This document shows positions 1 to 9,230 of a stretch of 64,000 bases of DNA, one piece after another. Position numbers and translations under genes: made by a program. The notes below the pieces were generated by a model. It ran no database searches. It saw only the letters and a program-made list of their open reading frames with translations, and was not told where the DNA came from. Numbering within the stretch: position 1 is the stretch's first letter; every line of letters begins with the position of its first letter. The stretch comes from Bacteroidota bacterium. GTDB lineage: Bacteria; Bacteroidota; Bacteroidia; Chitinophagales; Saprospiraceae. The stretch covers positions 1-64,000 of the forward strand of contig JANSWP010000015.1 in assembly GCA_024743405.1 (NCBI GenBank). Direction: 5' to 3'.

Positions 1-560
1 CAAGTGGGGTCATTCCCATCGACGATGGTTAAATTTAGGTTACCGTTTCCAGCAGTTCCTGAGGTTGTTTGGAAGCTAGTTACGCCTCCATAATTTCCAC
101 TATTAGGAGTTAGGGTTGCTCCAGTGACGGTATAATTTACACCAAGATTAAGACCTGTAGGATTTAAATCAAAGGTGATGTAATCATCTGTATCATCACT
201 TGGTGTGCCGTTATTATTACATTGAATATTGGTAAGTCCAGAAGTGGCTATATTACAAGAGTTTGAACAAGAGCCTGGATCATTAACAACAAAAGCCAAT
301 GTACAAGTGGGGTCATTCCCATCGACGATGGTTAAATTTAGGTTTCCATTTCCTGCGGTTCCTGCGGTTGTTTGGAAGCTAGTTAGACCTCCATAGTTTC
401 CACCATTAGGAGTTAGGGTTGCTCCAGTGACAGTATAATTTACACCAAGGTTCAAACCTGTAGGATTTAAATCAAAGGTGATGTAATCATCTGTATCATC
501 ACTTGGTGTTCCGTTATTATTGCACTGAATATTAGAAAGCCCAGAAGCGGAAATGGAACA
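1..560 (-). repeat. Two tandem 303-bp coding repeats
   Basis: The segment around 1-258 and the segment around 304-560 are nearly identical with a 303-bp period (compare the words starting at 1 and at 304). Each encodes about 101 residues with NNNGTPSDDTDDYITFDLNP and a GNGNLNLTIVDGNDP motif. The array continues beyond the left edge, so the copy number cannot be judged. The high DNA identity suggests recent duplication or homogenisation. Confidence 0.85.
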
Positions 561-1613
561 GACCAGTGGTTGAATAACATATTCCTGAGCAATAACACTA
601 AATGAATTAGCACCATTTATATACGAAACATAAACTGTATCAGCATCAATTGCTATACTATTAAAAGAGGTTTGACTATCCATATTCCCTCCTAATTGTA
701 CCCATGAATTTCCATTAAAAAAATCAACTCTAGCTGCATCTGAACTACTATCATCTGAATAAACTAAATAAGGAATCGAATTACGAAAAGCTAACTTAGT
801 ATATTCTACAATGCCTCCAGAAAACCCAGCAGATCCTACATTTGACCAATTACCTCCACTAAAACTCATTACTGAAGCTTTGCTCGCATTTCCCCCATCT
901 TTATAGGCTACATAAGGAGTAGATCCATCGAAAGCCAATGAAACATATTGTGATGTACCTGCTGAAAACCCAGCAGATCCTACATTTGACCAATTACCTC
1001 CACTAAAACTCATTACTGTAACTTTGCTTCCATTCCCAAAGTCCTGAAAAGCAACGTATGGAGTGGAGTTGTCAATGACTAAAGAAGCAAAGTTGCTACC
1101 AGAGGCAGAAAAGGAAGAGCTTCCAACATATCCCCAATTAGTTCCATCAAAATCCATTACAGACATACCTCCACCTGTGGCTTCTGAAAAAGCGACAAAA
1201 GGAGTTAAACCATCAAAGTCCAAAGAAATAGAACCACCCGTTGCAAAATTTGCGGCTCCAACTGCTACCCAACTACTTCCATTAAACTTTTGTACATTGA
1301 CATTATTAGTGCTGTTTTCAAAATAGGCAACATGTAAATCACCATTACTATCAAATTTCATCGATACACCTCCAATTCCGGATGCTGAAAAATTTGGGGC
1401 ACCTACAAATGTCCATGATGTTCCATTAAATAACTTGACATTCAACTTGTTGCTATTTATTATATCCCGATAGGCTACATAAGTTGTATCACCAGTGACT
1501 ACAATATCTGTGTTTAAGGAAAGGGTAGAAACTGCAGATCCTATTTGAGACCATTGAGCATTGACAATAACCTGAAAAAGGCATACGGTAAAAATCAAAA
1601 AGTATTTTTTCAT
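1..1613 (-). CDS. Secreted repeat protein, 5' part only (runs off the left edge)
   Basis: Reading the minus strand from the ATG at 1613 gives 537 codons without a stop up to the window edge, so the 3' end is missing. The product begins with a signal peptide (MKKYFLIF... ending VNAQ). Next comes a propeller-like part of about 330 residues built of repeats of about 48 residues with the pattern NW.NVGSAGFS.G; two of them are nearly identical at the DNA level, 144 bp apart (around 821 and 965). The last part holds tandem 101-residue units beginning near C.IS.SGLSNIQC. The function is unknown. A cell-surface or secreted protein, probably exported by T9SS, is inferred from the signal peptide and repeats; the C-terminal sorting domain would lie outside the window. 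Confidence 0.8.
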   Translation of the reverse strand, partial: MKKYFLIFTVCLFQVIVNAQWSQIGSAVSTLSLNTDIVVTGDTTYVAYRDIINSNKLNVKLFNGTSWTFVGAPNFSASGIGGVSMKFDSNGDLHVAYFENSTNNVNVQKFNGSSWVAVGAANFATGGSISLDFDGLTPFVAFSEATGGGMSVMDFDGTNWGYVGSSSFSASGSNFASLVIDNSTPYVAFQDFGNGSKVTVMSFSGGNWSNVGSAGFSAGTSQYVSLAFDGSTPYVAYKDGGNASKASVMSFSGGNWSNVGSAGFSGGIVEYTKLAFRNSIPYLVYSDDSSSDAARVDFFNGNSWVQLGGNMDSQTSFNSIAIDADTVYVSYINGANSFSVIAQEYVIQPLVCSISASGLSNIQCNNNGTPSDDTDDYITFDLNPTGLNLGVNYTVTGATLTPNGGNYGGLTSFQTTAGTAGNGNLNLTIVDGNDPTCTLAFVVNDPGSCSNSCNIATSGLTNIQCNNNGTPSDDTDDYITFDLNPTGLNLGVNYTVTGATLTPNSGNYGGVTSFQTTSGTAGNGNLNLTIVDGNDPT

Positions 1614-2042
1614 TTTGGGATGGATTCTTAAGTGATTTTCTAATTGAAAGGCTTCTAAAAGCTCTGATGAGGAATTTCGAAAATAACAAACTACACATTC
1701 AGGTATTTTTCATTGATTTCATCCAAAAAAAATGGACGGATTATCGCTAAAATTTTTGCAAAACCGAATAAACTTAGATCAAATTTGCATACTTACTATT
1801 TTCGAAACTCCTAAATAAATAGATTAAGATCTACCTAGTGCTATATACATGGTCTAATCAAAATTAGAGCATTAAACAATATCTAACTAGGTATTTATAA
1901 TATTTTGAATTTGTATTTAATTAGATTGATAAATAATGCTAGCCGATTAATTTGGTGATTAATGGCTATCTTTTTCCACTAATTTTTACCCAAATAATCA
2001 ATCCGGAATACTTGTATGGGTAGAAAAAAGAGCAAACAGAAA
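1614..2042. other. Intergenic region, 429 bp
   Basis: AT-rich spacer between the start of the repeat protein and the stop of the M32 peptidase, both on the minus strand. It should carry the repeat-protein promoter. The only match to the Bacteroidota -7 box on the minus strand is TAATTTTG at 1866-1859, about 246 bp from the start codon, with no convincing -33 element. No convincing gene or terminator was seen. Confidence 0.4.
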
Positions 2043-3539
2043 TTACAACTCATAAATTGATATATATTTTCTTTTGCAATAATCCAAAAAATATTTAAAA
2101 TTAAAAGATTCCCCAGTGATTTTTTCAATTAAATCCTCCGCATTATATTGTTTTCCATGTTGATGGATTCTTTCTCTGACCCAATGAAGTAATTGACTAT
2201 TGTCACCAGATGCTATTAATTTTGGTAGATTTGGTATTTCTCTTTCTACGGATTGATACAATTGGGCAGCATAAAAACTTCCAATAGAATAGGTTGGAAA
2301 GTAACCAAATACACCATGTGCCCAATGGACATCTTGCAAAACCCCTTTATTGTCATCTGGAACTTTAACTCCTAGGTAATCCATATATTTATCATTCCAA
2401 ATCTGGTTCAAGTTTTCAACTTCTATTGATCCTTCAATTAGCTCTTTTTCAATTTCATATCGAATCATTATGTGGAAATGATAATGTAATTCGTCTGATT
2501 CTGTCCGGATTAGATTAGGTTCAACTCTATTTATGCCTTTGTAAAAAGCCTCCAATGAAACAGGGGAAAGATTGTCTGGAAACAAGTCTTGTAATGTTGG
2601 ATAGTTGAATTTCCAATAATCAAGACTTCTCCCTATATGGTTCTCCCACAAACGAGATTGAGATTCATGTACTCCAACTGTTAAGTAACTACCTAAAGGT
2701 AAACCATATTCCTCCACAGATAATCCTTGTTCATACAGAGCATGACCTCCTTCATGAATACAACTCCATACCATATTTGCCAAATCATTTTCGTCAATTC
2801 TCGTTGTTACCCTCACGTCGTTAGGAGAAAAATTAATGGTAAAAGGATGGGGCGATACATCTTGACGTCCTTGCTCAAAATCATATCCCATATTTTTTAA
2901 TAACTGTAATCCATATGTCCATTGTTTATCCTTAGGATAGAATTTCTTTAAAAAGCTATTTTGAACTTGAGGTTGGGATTTTATTTTATTGACAAATTCG
3001 ACCAACTGTTCTTTCACATCTTTAAATAATATATCTAATTTATTAACAGTCATTCCAGGCTCAAATTCGTCCAATAAACCATCATATGGATGTTGATCAT
3101 AACCAATCAAGGAGGCTTCTTCCCTCTTGATTTCTACTAATTTCTTAAGGGCTTTTGTATATATAGAAAAATCATTTGCTTTTCGAGCTTCTAACCAAGC
3201 ATGATAAGCAGTGGATATAACTTTCGATCGTTCAATTACAAAGTTGGTATCTAATTTTTCTATTCTAATATAATCCTTTAGGCTTAATTCAACATTCCTT
3301 TTTTCCTTTTCTAAAAGCCCATTTGAATTGGAGTTTAATGATTTCAATAATTCTCCAAACTTCTTATCCGTAAAAATTTCATGAGAAATACCTGAAAGCG
3401 TAGCAACTTGTTGAGATCGGAAATGGGCACCTTTTGGTGGCATGTAGGTTTCTTTATCCCAACTTAAAACAGCCGCGGCATAGTCGATATCTGCTTTTTT
3501 TCGTAGTGTTTCGACATATTCTTTGTACTTTTTATTCAT
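2043..3539 (-). CDS. Carboxypeptidase Taq-type metallopeptidase (family M32)
   Basis: Zinc carboxypeptidase that removes C-terminal residues from peptides, expected in the cytoplasm since no signal peptide is present. The active-site helix HEGGH lies near residues 262-266, followed by the family motif HESQSR about 30 residues on. The length of about 498 residues is normal for M32. The reading frame can be extended to a TTG at 3551, but that overlaps the helicase stop. The ATG at 3539, 8 bp after the helicase stop, is the better start. The close spacing suggests co-transcription with the helicase gene upstream. Confidence 0.93.
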   Translation of the reverse strand: MNKKYKEYVETLRKKADIDYAAAVLSWDKETYMPPKGAHFRSQQVATLSGISHEIFTDKKFGELLKSLNSNSNGLLEKEKRNVELSLKDYIRIEKLDTNFVIERSKVISTAYHAWLEARKANDFSIYTKALKKLVEIKREEASLIGYDQHPYDGLLDEFEPGMTVNKLDILFKDVKEQLVEFVNKIKSQPQVQNSFLKKFYPKDKQWTYGLQLLKNMGYDFEQGRQDVSPHPFTINFSPNDVRVTTRIDENDLANMVWSCIHEGGHALYEQGLSVEEYGLPLGSYLTVGVHESQSRLWENHIGRSLDYWKFNYPTLQDLFPDNLSPVSLEAFYKGINRVEPNLIRTESDELHYHFHIMIRYEIEKELIEGSIEVENLNQIWNDKYMDYLGVKVPDDNKGVLQDVHWAHGVFGYFPTYSIGSFYAAQLYQSVEREIPNLPKLIASGDNSQLLHWVRERIHQHGKQYNAEDLIEKITGESFNFKYFLDYCKRKYISIYEL

Positions 3540-3547
3540 ATCGGTTT

Positions 3548-4846
3548 TCAAAAATTTTGTTCATAAAATTCTACAATTCTTTCATCTACCATTATATCTC
3601 GCAAAGTTAGCTTTTGTTTTAAAACTATTCCTTCTAATGACCGACAACGACTCAATGCTACGTAAGTCTGACCATGCTCAAAAGCGCCTTTTCCCATGTC
3701 AATAATTACATTGTCGAAGGTCTTGCCTTGGGATTTATGGATGGTGACTGCCCATGCTAGTTTTAAAGGGAATTGCTCAAATGTCCCAACTACATCTGAT
3801 TCAATTTCCTGTGGATTTTCTTCACTTGCTTTATATTTCAAGATTTCCCATTCTGCGGTTCCAATTTCTATTTCTTCTTTCTTTCCATGGTCATCAATCA
3901 AAACTTTTATACGATTAGGGTGCAATTCGGTCACTTTTCCAATAGTTCCATTTACATATTTTCCATTTTCATGGTCATTTCGAATAAACATAACTTGTGC
4001 ACCAACTTTTAATTCCAATTCACTTTTTGTGGGATATTGTCTTGGATCAAACTCTCCTGTTACTTTCGCAAAATAGATTTGAGAGATCTCTACTAGGTTG
4101 GATAATTCTCGCTTGTTTATCTCATCCACCTTATAATTTCTGGGAGATAAGGTGATATAAAATTCATTGGATTCAAATTGTGGGTTATATCTTTCATTTA
4201 GATCCTCTATATCTTCCCAATCAGCTTGTTTTAAGCGAACGGCTTCTAGTAATCTTAAAAAATGTCGTTGTTCTTGGCGGTAGACCTTTCTCAATTCCAT
4301 CATCTCTACTTCGAAAGTGGTCTCAAAAACCTTAGCAGAAAAAAAATAAGGACTGCCGTAACTAAATTCAAAATATTTTTGCTCGACATTTGACGCAATT
4401 ACAGGAGGTAATTGAAATAAATCACCTATAAAAACCATTTGAACGCCACCAAATGGCATCAGGTTATCTCTGTTAATTTGGAAGAACTTATCAATTGCAT
4501 CTAACAAATCTGCTCTTACCATTGATATCTCATCAATGATACAAACCTCCATTCGTTTATATAATTTTTTGAACCTAGTTCGCTTTTTTATATCTCTACG
4601 AGTCAAAAATCGCGGAGGAAATGCACAAAAAGAGTGTATGGTTTGTCCGCCTACATTTAAGGCGGCAATGCCTGTAGGAGCAAGTACAACGACTTTTTTT
4701 CTAGTTGTATTCCGAAATAATTGTAGGAGGGTGGATTTACCTGTGCCAGCGCGTCCAGTTACGAAAAGACTATTGGAAGTTTTTTCAAGTATATCTAGTA
4801 TATATTGAAAATCTTCATTTAACTCAAGCGGCTTCTTTTTAAGCAA
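3548..4846 (-). CDS. PIF1/RecD-like superfamily 1 DNA helicase
   Basis: ATP-dependent helicase with Walker A GRAGTGKST at residues 31-39, Walker B/DEIS (IIDEISM) near 103-110, a GDLFQLPPV motif III, and the C-terminal SF1 motif VTIHKSQGKTFD followed by YVALSRC. These are typical of short bacterial PIF1/RecD2-like proteins used in DNA maintenance. No ATG exists before the Walker A motif, so translation must begin at a non-ATG codon; TTG at 4846 is the best candidate. The frame stays open further upstream through an inverted repeat (4870-4919), so a longer N-terminus from an atypical start cannot be excluded. M32 peptidase lies directly downstream. Confidence 0.92.
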   Translation of the reverse strand: MLKKKPLELNEDFQYILDILEKTSNSLFVTGRAGTGKSTLLQLFRNTTRKKVVVLAPTGIAALNVGGQTIHSFCAFPPRFLTRRDIKKRTRFKKLYKRMEVCIIDEISMVRADLLDAIDKFFQINRDNLMPFGGVQMVFIGDLFQLPPVIASNVEQKYFEFSYGSPYFFSAKVFETTFEVEMMELRKVYRQEQRHFLRLLEAVRLKQADWEDIEDLNERYNPQFESNEFYITLSPRNYKVDEINKRELSNLVEISQIYFAKVTGEFDPRQYPTKSELELKVGAQVMFIRNDHENGKYVNGTIGKVTELHPNRIKVLIDDHGKKEEIEIGTAEWEILKYKASEENPQEIESDVVGTFEQFPLKLAWAVTIHKSQGKTFDNVIIDMGKGAFEHGQTYVALSRCRSLEGIVLKQKLTLRDIMVDERIVEFYEQNF

Positions 4847-4869
4847 AGTGATTGGGTTCTCAATATTGT

Positions 4870-4919
4870 TTTCAGTTCCTGGTTCAAAATAAATAGTAGT
4901 TATGAACCAGGAACTGAAA
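4870..4919. terminator. Perfect 17-bp inverted repeat, likely terminator
   Basis: TTTCAGTTCCTGGTTCA at 4870-4886 is the exact reverse complement of 4903-4919, with a 16-nt AT-rich loop. It lies 5 bp beyond the stop of the endonuclease-family gene and just before the helicase gene, as expected of a terminator between two minus-strand genes. There is no long T-run, so readthrough or an mRNA-processing role is possible. Confidence 0.6.
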
Positions 4920-4924
4920 CAAAC

Positions 4925-5968
4925 TCAAATTTCTTTTAATAAATATACATAAACAGGAAAATGGTCAGAATATCCGCCTAAATAATTATCACCACCAAAA
5001 GTCCGGTATGGATAGCCTTTATATCTACCATTTTTTTGAACTAAATATTTTTTATTGAAAATATTGGCTTTGTAAAATTTATAGCCTTCTGCCTTCCTTG
5101 TTAACAAACCATATGAAATGATTATTTGATCAAATAAATTCCAAGAATCCCTATAAGCTAATGTCCCAAACCCTCTGCGATGTATATCTTGCCAAGGATT
5201 AAACAATTCACCTTTTCGAACCTTGTTTTTTTGAAATTTACCTTGTAAAACATTCTTCACACTTGGACTGGTCGGGTCATCGTTTAAATCACCCATGATA
5301 AAAATCTTAGCGTATTCATCTGCTTGCTGAATAGAGTCTGCAACGGTTTTGCAAACTTTGGCTGCAGCTTCCCTTCTATGTTGAGAACCTTTTTCACCAC
5401 CACTTCGCGAAGGCCAATGATTCACCATGATATGGATTAATTCATCGTCAAAAATACCGGAAACTAATAAAACGTCTCTTGTGAAATCTCGCTCTCCACT
5501 TCCATCATAAATCATTACAGGATAAGTTTTTGAACGCGTCACGGTGAAGTGTTTTGGATTGTATATAAGACCTACATCAATCCCTCTCTCATCCGGAGAG
5601 TCGTAATGGACGATCTTATAATTGCGATTAGCTACTAATGGATGTTTTACAAAGTCTTCTAAAACCTTTCGATTTTCTATTTCACAAACACCTAAAATAG
5701 ATAACCCATTTGGAGTAACTTCTATACCCATTTCGGAAACGACTTTAGCCATGTTACCTAACTTTTCATTGTAAAGCTTTTCGTTCCATCTTCGTTTACC
5801 CTTTGGTGTAAATTCTTCATCTCGAATTTCAGGATCATCTTCAGTATCGAAAAGATTTTCGAAATTGTAGAATCCTATAGCTCCAATCTTGTATTCTTTT
5901 TTCTTTGATTGTGCTTGAGAAAAATTGCAGAAGCCTAATATTAAGGCTATAAAAATTATTTGTTTCAT
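4925..5968 (-). CDS. Secreted endonuclease/exonuclease/phosphatase-family protein
   Basis: The 347-residue product has a cleavable signal peptide (MKQIIFIALILG... SQAQ) and an EEP fold: NFENLFD near residue 36, the metal-binding E of CEIEN near 115, NHWPSR.GG and GDLNDDP in the middle, and SDHFP at the C-terminus. Members cut phosphodiester or phosphomonoester bonds. The nearest relatives by motif are bacterial extracellular nuclease-like proteins, so periplasmic or surface nucleic-acid hydrolysis is the best guess. It is divergent from a TonB receptor and a DUF5689 lipoprotein, with which it probably works. The exact substrate is not shown. Confidence 0.9.
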   Translation of the reverse strand: MKQIIFIALILGFCNFSQAQSKKKEYKIGAIGFYNFENLFDTEDDPEIRDEEFTPKGKRRWNEKLYNEKLGNMAKVVSEMGIEVTPNGLSILGVCEIENRKVLEDFVKHPLVANRNYKIVHYDSPDERGIDVGLIYNPKHFTVTRSKTYPVMIYDGSGERDFTRDVLLVSGIFDDELIHIMVNHWPSRSGGEKGSQHRREAAAKVCKTVADSIQQADEYAKIFIMGDLNDDPTSPSVKNVLQGKFQKNKVRKGELFNPWQDIHRRGFGTLAYRDSWNLFDQIIISYGLLTRKAEGYKFYKANIFNKKYLVQKNGRYKGYPYRTFGGDNYLGGYSDHFPVYVYLLKEI

Positions 5969-6355
5969 AACTATTTTATCAAATTCTTGTGGAAATATTT
6001 TTTAAAACCCGTCTAGGAAGTCAAAGATTAAAATTTAAATGAGTGAACATTATCTAAAAAATAAGAATATATAGACTAATTCTTCAACAGGAGGTATTAT
6101 CATTTTGAAATCCATATTTTATTTGAATGCGGATTGTCCGACAAAGCTAATTCTTTCAAGGCTAAGAATCGATTATTTTTTATCAATTAGGAACAAAATG
6201 ATTACAGTAGTGTATCTTTGCGCCGCAAAAAAGTAGTTAAACCCTTCAAATATATCCAACGGATTCGAAACACTATTCGATTGTAACTCAATTTTCTATT
6301 AAAAGCATTTTATTTTCATAAAAATCATTACGAATAATTAATTAATTACAAATAC
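5969..6355. other. Divergent intergenic region, 387 bp
   Basis: Separates the minus-strand nuclease-like gene from the plus-strand TonB receptor gene. It contains the receptor promoter (6213-6220) and a leader of about 130 nt. No clear -7 box was seen for the nuclease gene. No ORF with coding character was found. Confidence 0.5.
6213..6220 (+). promoter_or_regulatory. Bacteroidota -7 box of the TonB receptor
   Basis: TATCTTTG followed by CGCCGC matches TAnnTTTG exactly and has the typical downstream sequence. The -33 element is weak. Transcription would start about 6226, leaving a leader of about 130 nt before the ATG at 6356. Confidence 0.65.
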
Positions 6356-9142
6356 ATGAAGCATTTTATCCTATTTGTTTTTCTATCAATGTTTAGTCTC
6401 TGCTTATCTAGTCAAGACTTGATAGTTTCGGGAACCGTGATTGACGCCCAATCCGATGAACCTATCCAAGGTGTTAAAGTGACAATTAACAATACCACTG
6501 ATCAAACTAATGAGCTAGGAAATTTTGGACTTGCATTTGATACATCAGCCAATTTAGGTGCTGTTATTTTTTCCAAATCTGGTTTTTTTAAGACCGAAAT
6601 TCAATTAGAAAAAGGTAATGAATCAATTAATTTAGGCGAAGTTTTTTTAGCAAAACGTCAAGAAACACTAGAAACAACTAATGAAGATAGAATTCCAATT
6701 GTAGTTTTAGATAATGTCGAGTTAGAAGGCAATAATTTTGATGAAAACATTTCAGGAATACTTTCAGCTTCAAATGATGTATTTTTGGAAGCAGCAGCAT
6801 TTAATTTAAGCTCTGCGCGTTTTAGAATTCGAGGTTATGATTCTGAAAATATGGCAACCATACTAAACGGAATTCCAATTAACGAATTGGAAAGTGGTCG
6901 TGTCTTTTGGAGTCAATGGGGTGGTATGAATGATGTTATGCGTAATAGAGAAACTGACATTGGCTTATCTGCTAGTTCTTTTGGTTTTGGAGGAATTACG
7001 GGAGTTACCTCTATAGATACAAGAGCCTCGACTCAAAGAAGTCAAAAGCGATTTTCTTATTATTTCGGAAATCGTGCCTACCGAAACCGAATCATGGGAA
7101 CATGGTCAACTGGGATGATGCCTAGTGGCTGGGCAGTTTCTGTTTCAGGGTCTCGAAGGTGGGCTGAGGAAGGATATTTGCCGGGAACCTCTTACGATGC
7201 ATGGTCTTATTTCCTCTCCGTAGACAGAAAATTGGGTGATAAACATATGCTTAATTTGACGGCCTTTGGGGCTCCCAATAAAAGAGGTAGACCAGGTTCA
7301 AGTGTCCAAGAAGTTTATGATTTAGTAGATAAAACAATTGAAGATGATAAAACATATTTTGACTTTTTCAATGTCAAAGAAGGTAAATATTATAACCCTA
7401 ATTGGGGTTACCAAAATGGCAAAGAACGTAATTCTAGAGTAGCTAATTCGCATCAGCCAATTATCATGCTGCGTCATGATTGGGAAGTAGGCGAAAATTC
7501 AACTTTGACCACTGCTGCCTCTTATCAATTTGGTCGATTTGGAAATACTAGGCTTGAGTGGTTTAATGCCCCTGATCCGAGACCCGATTATTATCGAAAC
7601 CTTCCAAGCTACTATGCATTAAATGGAGATGAAATCGCTCAGGATATTGAAAATGCTTTTTTAGCAGATCCTACTTTATTGCAGTTGAATTTTGATAAAA
7701 TGATTTCAGCGAATCAAAATAATCCATATAGTTTTCAAAATACAGCAGGACAATGGTCTCAATATATTATTGAAGAACAACGATTTGATTCTAAAGAGTT
7801 TAATCTAAGCTCTAATTATGAAGGTATACTTTCTGATAATATAACCTTCAACCTTGGTACCTATTACCAACAATACAATGGTCATAATTTCAAAACAGTT
7901 GATGACCTTTTAGGAGGTGATTATTATGTGAATATCAATAAGTTTTTTGATCAAAATGAAAGTCCTGATGGACTTCAATTTGATTTAAATGACCCTGATA
8001 GAGTGGTTAAAGAGGGTGATGAATTTGGTTATGATTATGAACCTAAGGTATGGAAATCAGGGGTATGGACACAGCTTCGTTTTGAATTTGCTAAGGTTGA
8101 TGCTTTTGTTTCAGCTAATACCTCTAGAACAAGAATCTGGAGAAAAGGGAATTATCGGAATGGATTTTTTCCAGAGAACTCATTCGGAGATTCAGAAAAG
8201 CGTAGTTTTTTCAACTATGGAATTAAAGGTGGCTTGACCTACAAAATAAGTAATCAATATTACCTTTATGGTAATACTAGTTATAGAACTAGAGCTCCAT
8301 TTGCTAGAAATGTCTTTGTTGCTCCTAGGACACGACATGGGTTTATCCCAGGACTTACTGACGAGAAAATATTTTCTTCTGAAGGTGGATTAATAATGAC
8401 TACTCCTTTTTTGAAGGCTAGAGCAACTGCTTATTTTACTAGATTTGAAGATGCAACAGATGTAACCCAATTTTTTGTAAGAGGTATTGTCACAGATTTT
8501 GGAAGTTATATCTTACAAGATGTTGATAAGGTTCATTCTGGAGTTGAATTAGCAGCCGAATGGAAAATTAATTCTTCTTTAAGATGGAGTGGAGTAGCAG
8601 CATTAGGAAAATATGTTTTCACTTCTAACCCTACTGGGCTTTTCACTATTGATTCAGAGGATAGCTTTGAAGATTTAGGAACTATCTTTATCAAAAATTT
8701 TCGAGTAGCAGGGACGCCTCAAAAAGCATTTTCAACTTCTGTTAATTACAATGGTAAATTTTGGTTTATGGAAGTTACTGCCAATTATTTCCAAGATTTT
8801 TATGTGGACTTCAGTCCAGAAAGAAGGACTGAAAATGCAGCTTTTGGTTTAGACGAGAATGAGCCTTTTTATAATGAATTGGTTCAACAAACCAAAGCGC
8901 CAAGTGGATTTACACTGGACTTATTTGGAGGGAAATCTTTCAAAGTTGGAGATCGAAAATATATTTATCTGACAGTTGGTATTTCAAATTTATTGAATAA
9001 TAGAGATATTGTTTCCGGAGGATTTGAACAACTAAGCCTAGATAGAGCATCTTGGCAAGAAGGGGGAAGAAATCTTTTCCCACCAAGAATATATTACGCC
9101 TTTGGAACCAACTTTTTTGCAATGGTTTCTTACAGAATGTAA
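6356..9142 (+). CDS. TonB-dependent outer-membrane receptor with carboxypeptidase-like N-terminal domain
   Basis: The 928-residue protein has a signal peptide, a carboxypeptidase regulatory-like (CarboxypepD_reg) domain at about 22-100 (SGTVIDAQSDEPIQGVKV), a plug at about 120-230 (RFRIRGYDSENMATILNGIP), and a long beta-barrel ending in the aromatic-rich strand FFAMVSYRM. It is expected to import a ligand across the outer membrane using TonB/ExbBD, encoded elsewhere. It is followed after 88 bp by a DUF5689 lipoprotein, the usual place of a surface-exposed partner. No SusD homologue is present, so this is not a classic Sus pair. The ligand is unknown; the divergent nuclease-like gene suggests nucleic-acid fragments or phosphate. 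Confidence 0.92.
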   Translation: MKHFILFVFLSMFSLCLSSQDLIVSGTVIDAQSDEPIQGVKVTINNTTDQTNELGNFGLAFDTSANLGAVIFSKSGFFKTEIQLEKGNESINLGEVFLAKRQETLETTNEDRIPIVVLDNVELEGNNFDENISGILSASNDVFLEAAAFNLSSARFRIRGYDSENMATILNGIPINELESGRVFWSQWGGMNDVMRNRETDIGLSASSFGFGGITGVTSIDTRASTQRSQKRFSYYFGNRAYRNRIMGTWSTGMMPSGWAVSVSGSRRWAEEGYLPGTSYDAWSYFLSVDRKLGDKHMLNLTAFGAPNKRGRPGSSVQEVYDLVDKTIEDDKTYFDFFNVKEGKYYNPNWGYQNGKERNSRVANSHQPIIMLRHDWEVGENSTLTTAASYQFGRFGNTRLEWFNAPDPRPDYYRNLPSYYALNGDEIAQDIENAFLADPTLLQLNFDKMISANQNNPYSFQNTAGQWSQYIIEEQRFDSKEFNLSSNYEGILSDNITFNLGTYYQQYNGHNFKTVDDLLGGDYYVNINKFFDQNESPDGLQFDLNDPDRVVKEGDEFGYDYEPKVWKSGVWTQLRFEFAKVDAFVSANTSRTRIWRKGNYRNGFFPENSFGDSEKRSFFNYGIKGGLTYKISNQYYLYGNTSYRTRAPFARNVFVAPRTRHGFIPGLTDEKIFSSEGGLIMTTPFLKARATAYFTRFEDATDVTQFFVRGIVTDFGSYILQDVDKVHSGVELAAEWKINSSLRWSGVAALGKYVFTSNPTGLFTIDSEDSFEDLGTIFIKNFRVAGTPQKAFSTSVNYNGKFWFMEVTANYFQDFYVDFSPERRTENAAFGLDENEPFYNELVQQTKAPSGFTLDLFGGKSFKVGDRKYIYLTVGISNLLNNRDIVSGGFEQLSLDRASWQEGGRNLFPPRIYYAFGTNFFAMVSYRM

Positions 9143-9230
9143 AACAACTCAAATCAAATGAATTTTAAGATTTTCCAAATATTTGGAATTTTTGGAAAAT
9201 CTTCATCAAAAAGAAAACATTAAAAATTAT

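Noticed and set aside
6250-6290. TTCGAATC word reminiscent of a tRNA T-loop on the minus strand
   Set aside because: No T-stem, anticodon arm or acceptor stem can be drawn around it.
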